From contig JADANN010000122.1 in the NCBI GenBank assembly GCA_018806985.1, forward strand, positions 1,408,501-1,472,500: a DNA stretch of 64,000 nucleotides. The letters are read 5' to 3'. This document shows, one piece after another, positions 9,213 to 20,016 of the stretch. This stretch comes from Angiostrongylus vasorum (Eukaryota > Nematoda > Chromadorea > Rhabditida > Metastrongylidae). Every line of letters starts with the position of its first letter. The first letter of the stretch is position 1. The notes under the pieces were generated by a model that did not search any database, had not been told where the DNA came from, and saw only the letters and a program-made list of their open reading frames with translations. A program made the translations under genes and the position numbers.

Positions 9213-12200
9213 ATGATGAGAGCAGCGCATGAATCGATTCATATGGAAGGAATGATGGAAGCGAGTGAGAAGCCGATGGTGTTCAGAAAACTCGACGAGA
9301 AATCGAAGAACTTGCTGAATAGAAAGAATCCGGTTCCACTTCATCATCCCACCTACCTTTCAATGATCAAGGTTAGTGTTTGTTTCCTGAATAATAGCCG
9401 TGAGACTTCGAAGGAAGCTTTTCACACAAGGAAGCTTGTAGGCTAAGGCATAACTAAGCTAAAAAGTAATAAATCCCACGACCGACTTTCTATTAACCTC
9501 GGCATTGATCAAGTAATTCTTCGTATTCTTGTTGAGCAAACATGAGGTGTTACTTTATTCTTTATTCACGAATAAGCTGACGTTTTGGCGGATTTCGCCT
9601 TCCTCAGAGCCTGGAAAGGTCACGTTGACAGCAATCTACCCGGTCAAACACCTCCTTAACTAAACAGAGAAAGTGCTAAACCAAGGTTTTGATCACACTG
9701 AACACAGAACAGCTTCTTTGCACACTCACCCATTTCTATGAGTCTGAGTCGCGGCTCACTGAGTATGTCGCGTGGAGACCAACCGCACAGAATTCACATG
9801 GAAGCGTAATGTGCCCCCTCTCATCAGAATAATTCTGTTGCTCTCATAATAATTAGAGTAGTTAATTGTTACTTTCATAATAATTAGGATAGTTATTCTG
9901 ATGGGAGGGGCGCATTACGCTTCCATGTGAATTCTGTGCGGTTGGTCTCAACGCGACATACTCAGTGGAAGACTTATAGAAAGCGGTGAGTGTGCAAAGA
10001 AGCTGGTCTGTGTTCAGTGTGACTGAAATCTAGGTTTAGCGCTCTCTCTGTTTGGTTATGGAGGTGTTTGACCGAATAGATTGCTGTCAACTTGACATTT
10101 CCAGGCTGTGAGGAAGGCGAAATTCGCCAAAACTCAGCTTATTCGTGAATAAAGAATAAAGTAACACCTCGCGTCTGCTCGACAAGAATACGATGAATAA
10201 GCTAAAAAGTTTTTTGAAATGTCTAATGAATGAAAGAATAAGCTTATGAGGGCGATCAATTGTGTCTGATATCAATGTCATTGTATATTACATCCGTTCA
10301 TGGGCGGAACTCCGTCGTGTAGATGAACTGAGGCAGTTATTCTTAAAATTCATCACTTTTCTTAGTATTAAACTAATACAGACAGTTGCTGGGGTGGGGG
10401 GATCGAATACATATTTGCAGGAACTTCCGCGATCACTCGATATGTTTTCGATTCACTGTCTTTTGAAGGTTAATTCTGCTTGGCAGCAACATCCAAATGC
10501 CGTTTGTCTATGTCAACAGACGACAGGATAATATTTCAACTACGTTTGCTCTCAGTCATGTCAGATTAGGGGTTTTTGTGCTTTTGAAGAGAATTGCACA
10601 TAATGCACCATGTTATTTTACGACAGTCCTCTTCCGTTCGCTTTGCAGTTGTTTTTTTTTATCTCCGAAGATGTTTTCTGCGTAACGGTTTGCGTCAGAT
10701 CGCTGGCTCCTTTGCAGTAGATGTTTGCACTCGGCGTGATCCAGAGATAGCTACACAGCGGGTTCTCAGCGTTTTTTTCTGCCTATTGTATACATAGGAT
10801 AGCACCATAAAGCTTGTTGCTGATGAGGAGTTCACCAAGACATCTTAGCTCTGAGTGATATTTTGGACGGTATGAATCTGACTCATAGTGTGACTTCTAG
10901 CACGCATGGCAAACAGTTAAACGTAGACTCATTGTGATCTAACTTGTCTGAAGTCTAGCACCGTTGGGTTTTGGCGTCATACTTCTTTCACATTTCACTC
11001 ACTGTTTCGTTAACTGTTTCGTTACTCCTGAACTAACTCGGACAGATATCACTAGGCTCTAATTCTCTTCGTTGTGTATTAGATTGACCCCAAAAGTTAC
11101 GAAAAGCATCACACTTCTGGTACGGTGCTCTTGTTTTTTACTATTTAGTGTAACCACGGAAACGCATCTGAGCTCGGTGTTTTCATCAAGTTTACTGTTA
11201 ATTGGGGTTCTTCTTGGAAACGTCGAACTGCTTCTCGTATTGGAAGACCCTGTTAGGGACATACATCGGCTGTACATGGCAGTTCAGTGCCCACGAACAC
11301 CCTTGGCCACAACGGGTGCTGAACCTATTTTATATTAACCTTTTGAAATAAAAGGGGAACAAGGTATTTCGAGATTAGACAAGATAAGCTACAACCAGTC
11401 TTTATTTCAAAAAGCAAAACATGAAGTATAGTTATGGTTGGTTTTTTAGAGATAAAGTAAAGTTTAAGTAAGAAAAGTCATATTTTTTGTTCAGTCGTTT
11501 TGACCTTATCGCTTTACCTCGTATTCTAAATCCTTATCCTTGAGCTCATCTGAAAGTTTGTAAGCGATTTGATGGTGGTCCTAAATCGAGTTGCGAATTT
11601 TGTTCCGTAGTCCTACGAATAACATTATGAGTGTGGTGTGTGATAAGAAGTTATTATGAATCGTTGCTTCCGTAAGGAGTTCACGTGAAATAAAGTAACA
11701 TGATTGTGGACATCAAATACTATTTTCGCCGATCAGGATTCTAGTTTCCTTCAAAGTCATATATGTACAACATTTCTAGGACGCAGTTCTGGCGTTGAAC
11801 GCGAGCAAAGGAGTGAGCAAGCCGGCGCTTCTTAAATATTTGGCGCAGCATTACCAACTTGGCGAAAATCTTCCTAAGGTGATATTTGTAAAATTCTTTT
11901 ACTCTATCACCGTTATTCTGACGATTTTGGTTCAGATAAACTCTCACCTCTGCGTCGCACTTAGGAAGGCACTCAAGGATGGCTTCATTGAGCAGGTACG
12001 AACATGCGATGTTAGCCGTGGGAATCGCAACAATGAGAGATGTGCTCGCAGGCTGCTTTATCTTAGGAGTTCTTAAGGAATCCGCTCTTATGATATGTGT
12101 AATATGGATGCAAAGCTACACTGAGTGAAGTAGTCTTCCTCTTTAACGCATTTCTTTTTCTAGACAAAAGGACATGGCGCATCAGGCAGCTTCAAACTAG

Positions 12201-12612
12201 GAAAGATGGCAAAAGTTGATACGAAACGCAGTGCACGTAATAGACACGTTAAAAAGGCTACCAAAGCAAGACCATCATCAATGAAGGCCAAGAGAAGTGT
12301 CAAAAACAAGCTGTCGAAGCCCGTAGGAAAAGCTAGAAAACTAGTAAAACCCAGGAAGGCCTCGAAAGCAAAGGTGGTAAGTGTTGCTTTTCCTGGTACA
12401 ACTTGTGTGGTTCAACTGGAATTTGTTTCTGAGTAATCCGTAGTAGTGTCTGTGTCCAGTGTGACAACGGTCATGTTCTATTTCTAATCACTAAGTAACT
12501 TCAGAAGGCCAGGGCTGTCAAAAGTGGCGTGAAGTCGGCCACAGGGAGACATCGCGTTCAGAAGAAACGTGGCGTTGCGAAGAATAGGGCCCCTCGGGCC
12601 AAAAAGGCATAA
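9213..12612 (+). CDS. Linker histone H1, five exons, about 212 aa
   Basis: Chromatin protein that binds the nucleosome at the DNA entry/exit site. Exons are 9213-9371, 11780-11878, 11936-11995, 12164-12376 and 12505-12612, all joined in phase 0 with GT-AG borders and TTTCTAG/TTCAG-type acceptors. The winged-helix (H15) domain starts at HPTYLSMIK (end of exon 1), continues DAVLALNASKGVSKPALLKY (exon 2) and VALRKALKDGFIEQ (exon 3), and ends TKGHGASGSFKL (exon 4). A Lys/Ala/Arg/Ser-rich tail follows to RAPRAKKA and TAA. Length and domain order fit animal H1. The N-terminus is Met-rich (ATGs at 9213 and 9216) and unlike the usual Ala/Pro/Lys tail, so the true start, or an upstream exon, is uncertain. 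Polyadenylation and introns suggest a replication-independent variant (H1.X/H1.0-like), which is inference. Intron 1 (2.4 kb) holds a large palindrome. Confidence 0.92.
9521..10193. mobile_element. 673-bp palindromic foldback element (Penelope-terminus derived) in H1 intron 1
   Basis: The outer ends TCGTATTCTTG and CAAGAATACGA are exact inverted matches. The arms (about 300 bp each) pair almost throughout, around a small AT-rich centre near 9840-9900. Blocks match the arms of the Penelope-like element at 570-2465: GCTGACGTTTTGGCGG, GAATTCTGTGCGGTTGGTCTC, and the GTGAGTGTGCAAAGAAGC area. It has arms but no coding interior, so it behaves as a non-autonomous derivative. The hammerhead cores in both arms are mutated (GAAA to AAAA). 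Confidence 0.85.
9572..9614 (-). ncRNA. Degenerate hammerhead-like motif, left arm
   Basis: On the - strand: AGGCT, CTGAGGA, A, hairpin GGCG-AAATC-CGCC, AAAA, ACGT, C, AGCTT. Stems I and II are intact (five and four base pairs), but GAAA is AAAA, removing a conserved core G, so it should be inactive. The right-arm counterpart at 10104-10142 has lost more of the core. Confidence 0.45.
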
Positions 12613-14480
12613 TTCTTTGATATGCACTATTGTAAATATATGATACTCTTCACCACATGTTGTGGTTTACTGTCTAAGATGTCCATGGTGTTATTGGTGT
12701 TCGTGAATATTCCATGATTTCCCTTAAATTTTGTGTTCATTTAAGTCGTTGTCTATTCCTTCGTGAACAGTTATCCACTAAGGAATTCATGCAGAGTGTA
12801 ATCGATAAACATTCTGAATATCTTAGGAATCTGTGTCTAGAATTCAGTTGGTGAAGTACTGGGAAAACTGTGCATAGATAGTCATATCAGTGACCTGTTA
12901 AAGAACTTCATAGATGACCATGTCGGTGGCTTGAGCAGAACCTTTATGGGTTTTGAGTCACTGCTTTCTTAGAATATGTTGCATGGTCATCAAGTAAATG
13001 TTGGTCGTCAGTACTTCAGCTGTACTATAAGTATGGCCTGTCATTGTCATAGAGAATAGTTTCGGCGGAGAATGTTTGACGACGTGATACGAGTAGTGGT
13101 ACATGCATGTCACCTTTACCCAGCGTCTGCTGTGGTACGTTCTAGTTCAGATGACAACCTAGATCGGTGCTCTGGTCATCACCATTATCTCAAGCTTTTC
13201 TCTAAGAAAGAAAACCAAATACAATCCACTTTAACGAAATCCTCATGGAAAGGCCGGAACCTACCTACCATAAGTCCGTTTGGTTCTGTTACGTTACAGT
13301 AGTCGAGAAATAGCGGCATTTCTATCCGGCTGTGTGCTTTGTCTGTCCTTTAATTGGCTATGACTATAAACTCTTGTAGAAATATGGTTTTTTGACAAAA
13401 ACAGAACGATGGTTACAAACGGCATAAAGGTTTCATAGCTAAAGTTAAGCCCGCCTTATCATGATAGTGCTTACCAGTATTTGAGATGCTCTCTTATTAA
13501 CGAACGATTTCAAATTTAACACCTTGATAGGAGCAGCAATATCCGCCCCACAGTTTTCTTCGTGACACGCAGGTTTTCTTTAGAAAATCAGTTGGCTGTG
13601 ATGCCCAACATATAGAACCTGCATTCAGGCTTATTCTCTCGGATTTTCTTTAGCTATAATGAGACCTTGTTGATAAATGAGATTTCATATGGTGTCGACA
13701 TCCATTACGATTCTAGTGAGATCAGATTCATGAGATGTGAGATCACAGATAGCATAACGTAATTGAGGAGATATTTTAGATGCCGGTAGCGCAGGTCATT
13801 CTTATTAACTTCAGTATCTCGTTGGAAACGGCAAGGTGACCGACTTCGTTAGGGATGAAATGCACCCATTGTGTTCCCCCTGCATGGCGATCGACTCCGA
13901 ACGAGACCTGTGATGTGACTAGTCAGTATGAATGTTTTATAAAACGGCTTGTTCCTTTTATTGTAAAGCTGAAGGCTATTTTTTAATAACTCTAGAAAAT
14001 TGCCAGCATCTAGGAATGTAACGGGAAACAAAGTTATTATCCACCATACCTGATGTAGCTTTGTGATGAGCAAATGCCACGCCGAGCGAAAAGTGATGGT
14101 ATTCCGCTGGCCACGTGCCATCCGTGTTCCATTCCCTTTTTAAGCAACAACAAGTTTAGACGTCGGAGTATTCGTCGTTCAGCAAAAGTCATCGTCTGCG
14201 TCGTCATCGAAAAAAAACGAGGAATTAAAAAAGATAACTCATTCGATGACTCGTCAGATGAAATTTTAAACTATGTACCACAGATTTTTCAACTTTATGA
14301 CTGAATCTGGCTCACGTCAGATTTATCCATGAGTGCCGATTCCGCTGTTCTCCAACATAAGTCGATCACGACATACTTTGTTGAAAAATTACCCGATGCA
14401 TAAAAAATTATTTGGCTTAGCTCGGTAAACATAAAAGCCAGTGCCGTCACTTTAAAGTTCTGTCGACGGATGATTGCTGA
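12613..14480. other. No convincing gene (about 1.9 kb)
   Basis: Downstream flank of H1. Small frames on both strands (for example + 14074-14304, with a basic start and an acidic FDDSSDE end) lack splice or domain support. No tRNA or repeat of the recognised families is seen. Confidence 0.45.
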
Positions 14481-14640
14481 TAGCACCTATAGGTCAGTAA
14501 CACGGCTGAGAGACAGAAACGAAGGACTCGCATAGGTGTGGTGGTGAATGCGTTAGCTCTCGCAAGGGCTAATAGCGTGTTCAGTCCACACCGCAAACAC
14601 CAGCAGTCTGGTGTTTTGCAAATATCTTAGCATCATTACA
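14480..14640 (+). repeat. SINE family B copy
   Basis: GTGGTGGTGAATGCGTTAGC, then GCAAGGGCTAATAGCGTG, then TTTGCAAATATCTTAGCATC match the family-B head and following body. Confidence 0.6.
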
Positions 14641-15345
14641 ATTAAAAACAATATTTATAATTCCTCTGTAAAACGATTTCGACTAGAAAGTTTAATGGAA
14701 TGAGCTTCGGAAATGCTGAATGTTCCTTGTTTCGATTTTAGAGTAACACCAAGCGGGTGATTCACGACATCTACGATGCATGTCCTCCATAATGATTTTT
14801 CATGTTATAAGACTAAAAGATGAACCAGCGCATCGTCCAAGTCAAGAGTCATACATACCCATTTTTTTGTACCTATGCAAGAAATCTTCGTCATCTATTC
14901 TTGTCACTACAGACACTTAAACCAGATTTTGACCCTTTGAGTAATACCTTCTGGGATTATTACGCCAACAATCTGATTATTAAGCTAACAGCTTCTGAGT
15001 AATGCTATTATAAGTTAGTTGAGCTCCTTTCGGAAAGAAACTGTTATCTCGTTATTCCAGGTATTCAATAAGATATTTAAATGAGCCGTGTTTACAAATA
15101 TTCTTCATCCCAACACTTCCATCAATCGCTTCGTTGTCTTACAACCGCAGCCAGCGGTAGTACTCGGCTGCGCCCTGATATTTGTCACCTTTTGTCATTA
15201 TTTACATATTTCTATGCTTGCATAGCTTAATTCGCTACAATCGTAAACCAGCCGTGCTAGAACTTCAGCGGCTAGGAACGTTTTCTTGCCATTACGACCA
15301 TTAACGTTGGGACAGAGAAACACATAGTGATGGCTCAACGTATCA
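14640..15345. other. No gene recognised
   Basis: AT-rich; one 60-codon + frame at 14820-15002 with no supporting signal. Confidence 0.45.
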
Positions 15346-17310
15346 CCTATTGCCTGTGGTCCTGTGGTTAAACGTCAACTGGGTCAAGCGGATGAGAGTT
15401 ACCCCCTTCACATATCTCCTTATCGAGTGCAAGAGTAGCCCAGTGGGTCCTATCCGGACTCCTTCACCATCCTATTCTTCTAGCGTTTTCATGAAGAATT
15501 CTGACGATCTAGTCGGTGGCCTTCCAGCTGTGGATTTGACATTCCGAGGAATCCAGACAATAACGAGTCTTGCCCATCGGTTATCGTTCATATGCATTAC
15601 GTGTCCGGACCACCTCATCTTCGATATTTTGGCTTACAGTACGGCATCTTCGATTTTTGATCGTTGATCCAAGTCGGAGCTTCGGGTCCGGTCCCTCACT
15701 TATGTCAGACGGGATAATCTTGGCATCGTACTTCTGACTTGGCGATGAACAACGCTGAGTGAAGCGACCAGGTTTCTGACGCGTAAGTTAAGGAAGGAAG
15801 AATTGTGAAGTCGAAAAAATAGGCACGGAGTCGGGTGTTCTCCGTTTTCCCACTACATCCTCCGATGCTAATGAAAGCTTCTCGAGCCACTCGATTCCCC
15901 CTGCTCAACTCTGGAGCAAAGTTGTTGTTCATGCTGGTTCTTCGGAGACGTTCATTTTGGCTGGGCGTGAATGGGGTGTGTGAAACCCAACCATTCATCA
16001 TCAAGAACATAATTTTTGTGAGATTTAGTCGAAGTTTAATATTTCCACAAGTACTGTCAAAAATAGGCGAACACTCCTTCCACCTGGCTAGTTCTTGGTG
16101 TTATTAGAACGGTTTCATCAGCAAAGCGAAGATAGTGTAAGTGAGGACCAAAGATTTCCACTTCTTTGTTGTCTTATTCAATGTTTTGCGAGTTTGGTCG
16201 TAAGTTGGTGGTTGCCTGTAGCTCGTGCGATTCCACACTGCCGTATCAGCTCGAGAGTTTCTGGTGACAGACGTCTCTTGGTGACTTTCGAACTCTCAGC
16301 GTTCATAGTGTTAGCGTGAAGCTGTTGAGTGAGCCAATCGTATTCCTCGTCGATGTTATCGTGAACGGCATCTTCCCAGTAGGCCGACTAATGAACTGAA
16401 TAAATCCCAGTTTATGGGAGTTTTGCAACTTCGTTTTTTTAAATTTAGCTGCTTTTTTCTCCTTTCCGCAAAAATGAAATCTTGCACGAAGGAGGCGATG
16501 TAGGCCCCGTGTAGAATTTTGGGAAAACAGCGACATTGGTAAGGGGAAAACCTTCGATTTACAATGATGTGGTCTATCTCGCTGTAGTACTCTCCTTTGA
16601 GGGCTCGTGTAGAGCAATGGTTGGAGGCTTCCTGCAACACACACGCGAAATCGATCCCCGCGCCAATGACCCACCAAGCCTTCCATCTCTCCGGGGTAGG
16701 TAAATTGGTGCCAGACTTGTCTGGGAGGATAGTAGCACTGGCTCCGTACATCGGCAGGCCACTGTAAGTCATTGTAGAGGCCAGATATGCATTCAATCAC
16801 CTCCAAACGATGCTTAATGAAGCTGAATGCATGGCGCATCCCTCAGAGATTGATCAACGCCGAGAGCTTTATCCCTTTTTACTACTCTCCTTTGGAAGAC
16901 TCCCACTTCCGCGGTTGAGATTGGTGCTTCTGGAATTGCGAGTTACCATGGATTGTCTTGGTCATCATGATAAACTCATACAGCCGCTCACCCTGCTCGT
17001 TCCATTCTAATCCGTGGGTCCCAATGTGACGTTCTTTAGACGTTCTTCTTTGTCCAATCTTAGCGTTAAAATCTCCAATGATGACCTTAAGGAATCTGAG
17101 GTCTTCTCCGTAGAACTTCTCCAAATTCTTCGTTATAGCTTGATGTCGGTGCCCAAACGACGAAATTTGTCAAACAGGTATTGGTCCACCTCTTTCTAAT
17201 CGTAAACGTCCGACTAGAATTGTCAGTTGTTCGAATTAATCGATGTTCATGCCCAAACTCGTGTTGAATAGAACTTTGACTCCGCTAACTCCTCTGTTGT
17301 CGAATGTCCC
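15345..17310 (-). mobile_element. RTE-type LINE, decayed, interrupted by a SINE
   Basis: Read right to left. The AP endonuclease part is at about 17310-16883, with [14 protein letters not shown] and a YEF-MM--T-HGNS block. After the inserted SINE, EYYSEIDHIIVNRRF and a DHRLLRARF-like block occur at about 16587-16480, then a linker with RRLSPETLELIRQ. The RT body is largely deleted; about 16130 retains RFADE, and 16010-15705 reads APELSRGNRVAREAF, then RAYFFDFTILPSLTYASETW. The C-terminal region reaches about 15350. The order endonuclease, RT, SETW-type C-terminus is that of RTE elements. Many frameshifts; dead. Confidence 0.85.
16600..16882 (+). repeat. SINE family A inserted into the RTE, with target-site duplication
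   Basis: A complete SINE flanked by exact 12-bp copies of TACTCTCCTTTG (16588-16599 and 16883-16894). Removing it rejoins the RTE endonuclease reading frame (SSKGE / EYYSEIDHI), so this is a clear insertion event. Confidence 0.9.
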
Positions 17311-17590
17311 GAGGAGCAGTTCTTCTCTGGTGTCATAAACAGTTGACAATGACATCGTATCTTATCCTTCTTGCTTGCATGATCAAGTCTTCTATCGAGG
17401 ATTCACAATGTAAGTGTGCGTGCATTGTAGGTACAGATTGTAACTTTAGTCCTTTGTTATCTAGACAGCCTAGAATGGTCCTGAGATTTTAGCATCCCCT
17501 CTGTACTCGTTCTACTCAACGCCAGCCACCTCAAGCCAACGCTGCCGCATCGGAGGGACTTTCGGAGTCAGTTGAATGAAGCCCACTTAT
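17310..17590. other. RTE 5' flank, unassigned
   Basis: No supported feature; possible 5' UTR of the RTE copy. Confidence 0.3.
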
Positions 17591-17965
17591 TTCACTGTGT
17601 TTATTGTTCCACACCCACGCATAGCTTGCTCAACTCTAAAGTTGGAGCTAAATATAGTAACGGGTAGCCCTCCAGCCTCTCCAGGAGTGCAGGCTTTTGG
17701 CCGAATTGACTCGTAGAAGACAATCTGCACAATCCAGAACGCACCCACACATGCGTGCATGAATACGCCCCGTAAATGCAGAAAGTATGTGCCAAATCGG
17801 CGCAGCAGAAACAAGGAGTCCATCCCCTGAATCCACCTGCGTTTCAGGGAAGCAAAGGTTGCTTTTTGGTCCTCGATTAATGTCTGTCCACTGGGGACGC
17901 GCTACTTTGCCTCGCGACTAAACGGCTTGAGATCCCTCTATGAGGGAGATCCGTGAGATAGTTCA
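17590..17965. repeat. Repeat family E copy
   Basis: About 375 bp homologous to 44215-44660. Shared blocks are AATTGACTCGT, the GCATGAATA area, TATGTGCCAAATCGGC, GCTTTTTGGTCC and GAGATCC, in the same order. No coding or tRNA signature recognised. The open frames on the - strand come from the repeat. Confidence 0.6.
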
Positions 17966-18350
17966 ATGATCAGTAGTAAATACAGAAACTCGATATTCAT
18001 CATTCATTTCTTCGAGAAGGCTATTGATTTTACAATAGGGATCGAACTCCGATATTGCTATCTGGTCTGCCAAATATTACATATCATTCATCTTATCATT
18101 AGATTTAATCATATCAATGAAAAGTTTCGAGAAGAAACAAACAACTTTGTTCTAAGCAGCGCTCAGATTTCTTGCTACGGACAACATTTCCATACCGATA
18201 TTATATTTCAGTGAATTCCATTATTGAACCGCTATGGCTTCTCGATCTATATGTCGCATAACTTAGTACAACATGTGCCTGAAGAACGCGGCACCATCTT
18301 CATCCACCACCATGTTTACTCCACCCTCGATCAGCTTCAACAAATACTTT
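17966..18350. other. No gene recognised
   Basis: AT-rich; the + frame 17966-18214 has no motif or splice support. Confidence 0.4.
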
Positions 18351-18735
18351 ATACTTGATACTTGAATAGCCCGCCCTCACTGGTTGTGCGGGCCCCAGCA
18401 TAATCTCCATTTTTCGGAGATTTGTTGGTTAAGCCATTGTGGTTCGCTGGAATTCCGAGTTCAGCCTGGCCAAAGTCTGCTCCAGGTACCACCACAGGGA
18501 GTCGCAGCCCTTGTGGATTAGAGGGAGATTTACCACCATGCGAATTTGATACCAGAACGGTGGTGGATTCTGGTATTGGTTTACTCTTAGCTAGGCTTCC
18601 TGATGGAAACGCCGGATTCCTTCTCAGCTTGGGAGACCCTGCCAGTGGAATGAATCCTGTTGTACATAGCAGCCCGACACTCAGGAACACCTCCCAGCCG
18701 CTATAAGGCGGTGAACCGTTACGAGGAGCTCCAAC
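18350..18735. repeat. Repeat family C copy
   Basis: About 370 bp, beginning near a CTTGATACTTGA block and ending near a CGGTGAACCGTTACGAGGA block. Homologous copies are at 23125-23515, 27105-27480, 40060-40440 and 40905-41235. Shared internal marks are GTTGTGCGGGCCCCAGCATA, TTTACTCTTAGCTAGGCTTC and GGAAACGCCGGA. No coding potential shared between copies. Confidence 0.7.
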
Positions 18736-19740
18736 AAATACTACTCGTTTTCTAGTCCTCAGGCTTTCTTTGGAAAAAGGTTTTCGTTTAACTTTAGAAA
18801 TAGTGAAGAATACGACATGCCCTTCATTCTTAACCTAGGGGTGTACTTTCGGAACATGTGGAATAGAACATCGTCCATTACATTTCACCGGGTCATTGAT
18901 TTCTTTCTCATCGTAACTCAGGAAGGAAGGAAAACATTCTTGAAAAGTCGTAGAAGTGCTAAGTGTTAAGTGTTGCTGATTTCGGAGAGTGCTTCAGAAT
19001 TTTCTGACTATTCGTGATATAGCGAAATGTGATAGATTTCCTTTGAAATCCATCACTGAATTCGCACGATCCGCTCTACTTGCAAACGATCTACGCCGTC
19101 TGGCGCTCTTAAACGCAGTTGACAGTGTTAGTTTGGGTCCGAAGTCCTGAGTTTGAGAAAAAATCCGAATAAAATCAATATGTAAACGTACCACATATGA
19201 AACATGCTCTGCTTCATTAGCAATGGCGTCGTTGCACCGCACTGGTAAAATTAGCTTCTGACGCCGTGATGGCAAGCGCTGTTCCTTAGGGATACGAAAG
19301 AGCAGCGTTTCCAATAACTACTCTCTCAGCTTCTATGATACTTTTGAGACATTGCGACTGCCGAACTGTTTTGCTTCAATACAATCGTCATTGTTGAAAC
19401 TTTTCACAACAGACTCAATCGCTTCTCCTCACGACTATCGGCGATCTCTTCCTCGAGACAGAAGCATCAATGAGTCTTCAACTATTAAATTGGTAATCCA
19501 ACTTTGTAATACAGTTTATGCTATCGGAACAGAAGTAGCTCGACTCGCCTGTTGTTGTTGTGTACTTCTTACCTTGGATAAACTTTTTTTCCGACAAGAT
19601 ATGAAGAAAAGCTTACGAGAACAAATGCAAGGTTTACAAACTGCGGTGAAGGATGGTGTACGACACCGTTCTTTAAGAGCCGCCCTTATTCTTGAAAAAT
19701 GGAAAATAGCATACGAAATTTTTCTTAGCAATAGATCTAG
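18736..19740. other. Unresolved frames, no supported gene
   Basis: A - frame (19314-18994) and a + frame (about 19460-19750, with a Cys-rich CCCCVLL stretch then a basic helix-like end) are open for about 100 codons. Neither has a recognisable domain or a complete splice context. The region is downstream of the lipase gene and could hide its missing 3' exons, but I did not find them. Confidence 0.3.
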
Positions 19741-19741
19741 C

Positions 19742-19812
19742 GATGCTTGATGAAGTCGAATGCATGGCGAACCCCTCACGGATAGATCAACGAGGACAGC
19801 TTTATCCCTCAT
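19742..19812 (+). repeat. SINE family A, 3' fragment
   Basis: CGATGCTTGATGAAGTCGAA through GATCAACGAGGACAGCTTTATCC: the last 70 bp of SINE A only. Confidence 0.7.
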
Positions 19813-20016
19813 TCTTGCATCCACTATAAAACTCTACCCACACACAAGTCTCTCTTCCGCACAACAACATTTTAACGGTGATTTATTGTCAGATTCTCTA
19901 TAAAGTCTGTTAAAGGAATTGTGTCGAGGTTTTTTGGAGAAGGACACAGCCTCGACAGCGAACAACAAGTGACGTCAGCGGCTGAAGACCAGTTCTCCAT
20001 AAAGACTTCGACATAC

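Noticed and set aside
9521..10193. Palindrome as a MITE of a DNA transposon
   Set aside because: Its arms match the Penelope-like element termini with hammerhead-like cores, so a Penelope derivative is the better explanation.
16303..16839. 178-aa ORF on the - strand
   Set aside because: Fusion in frame of antisense SINE A and RTE endonuclease sequence; not a host gene.
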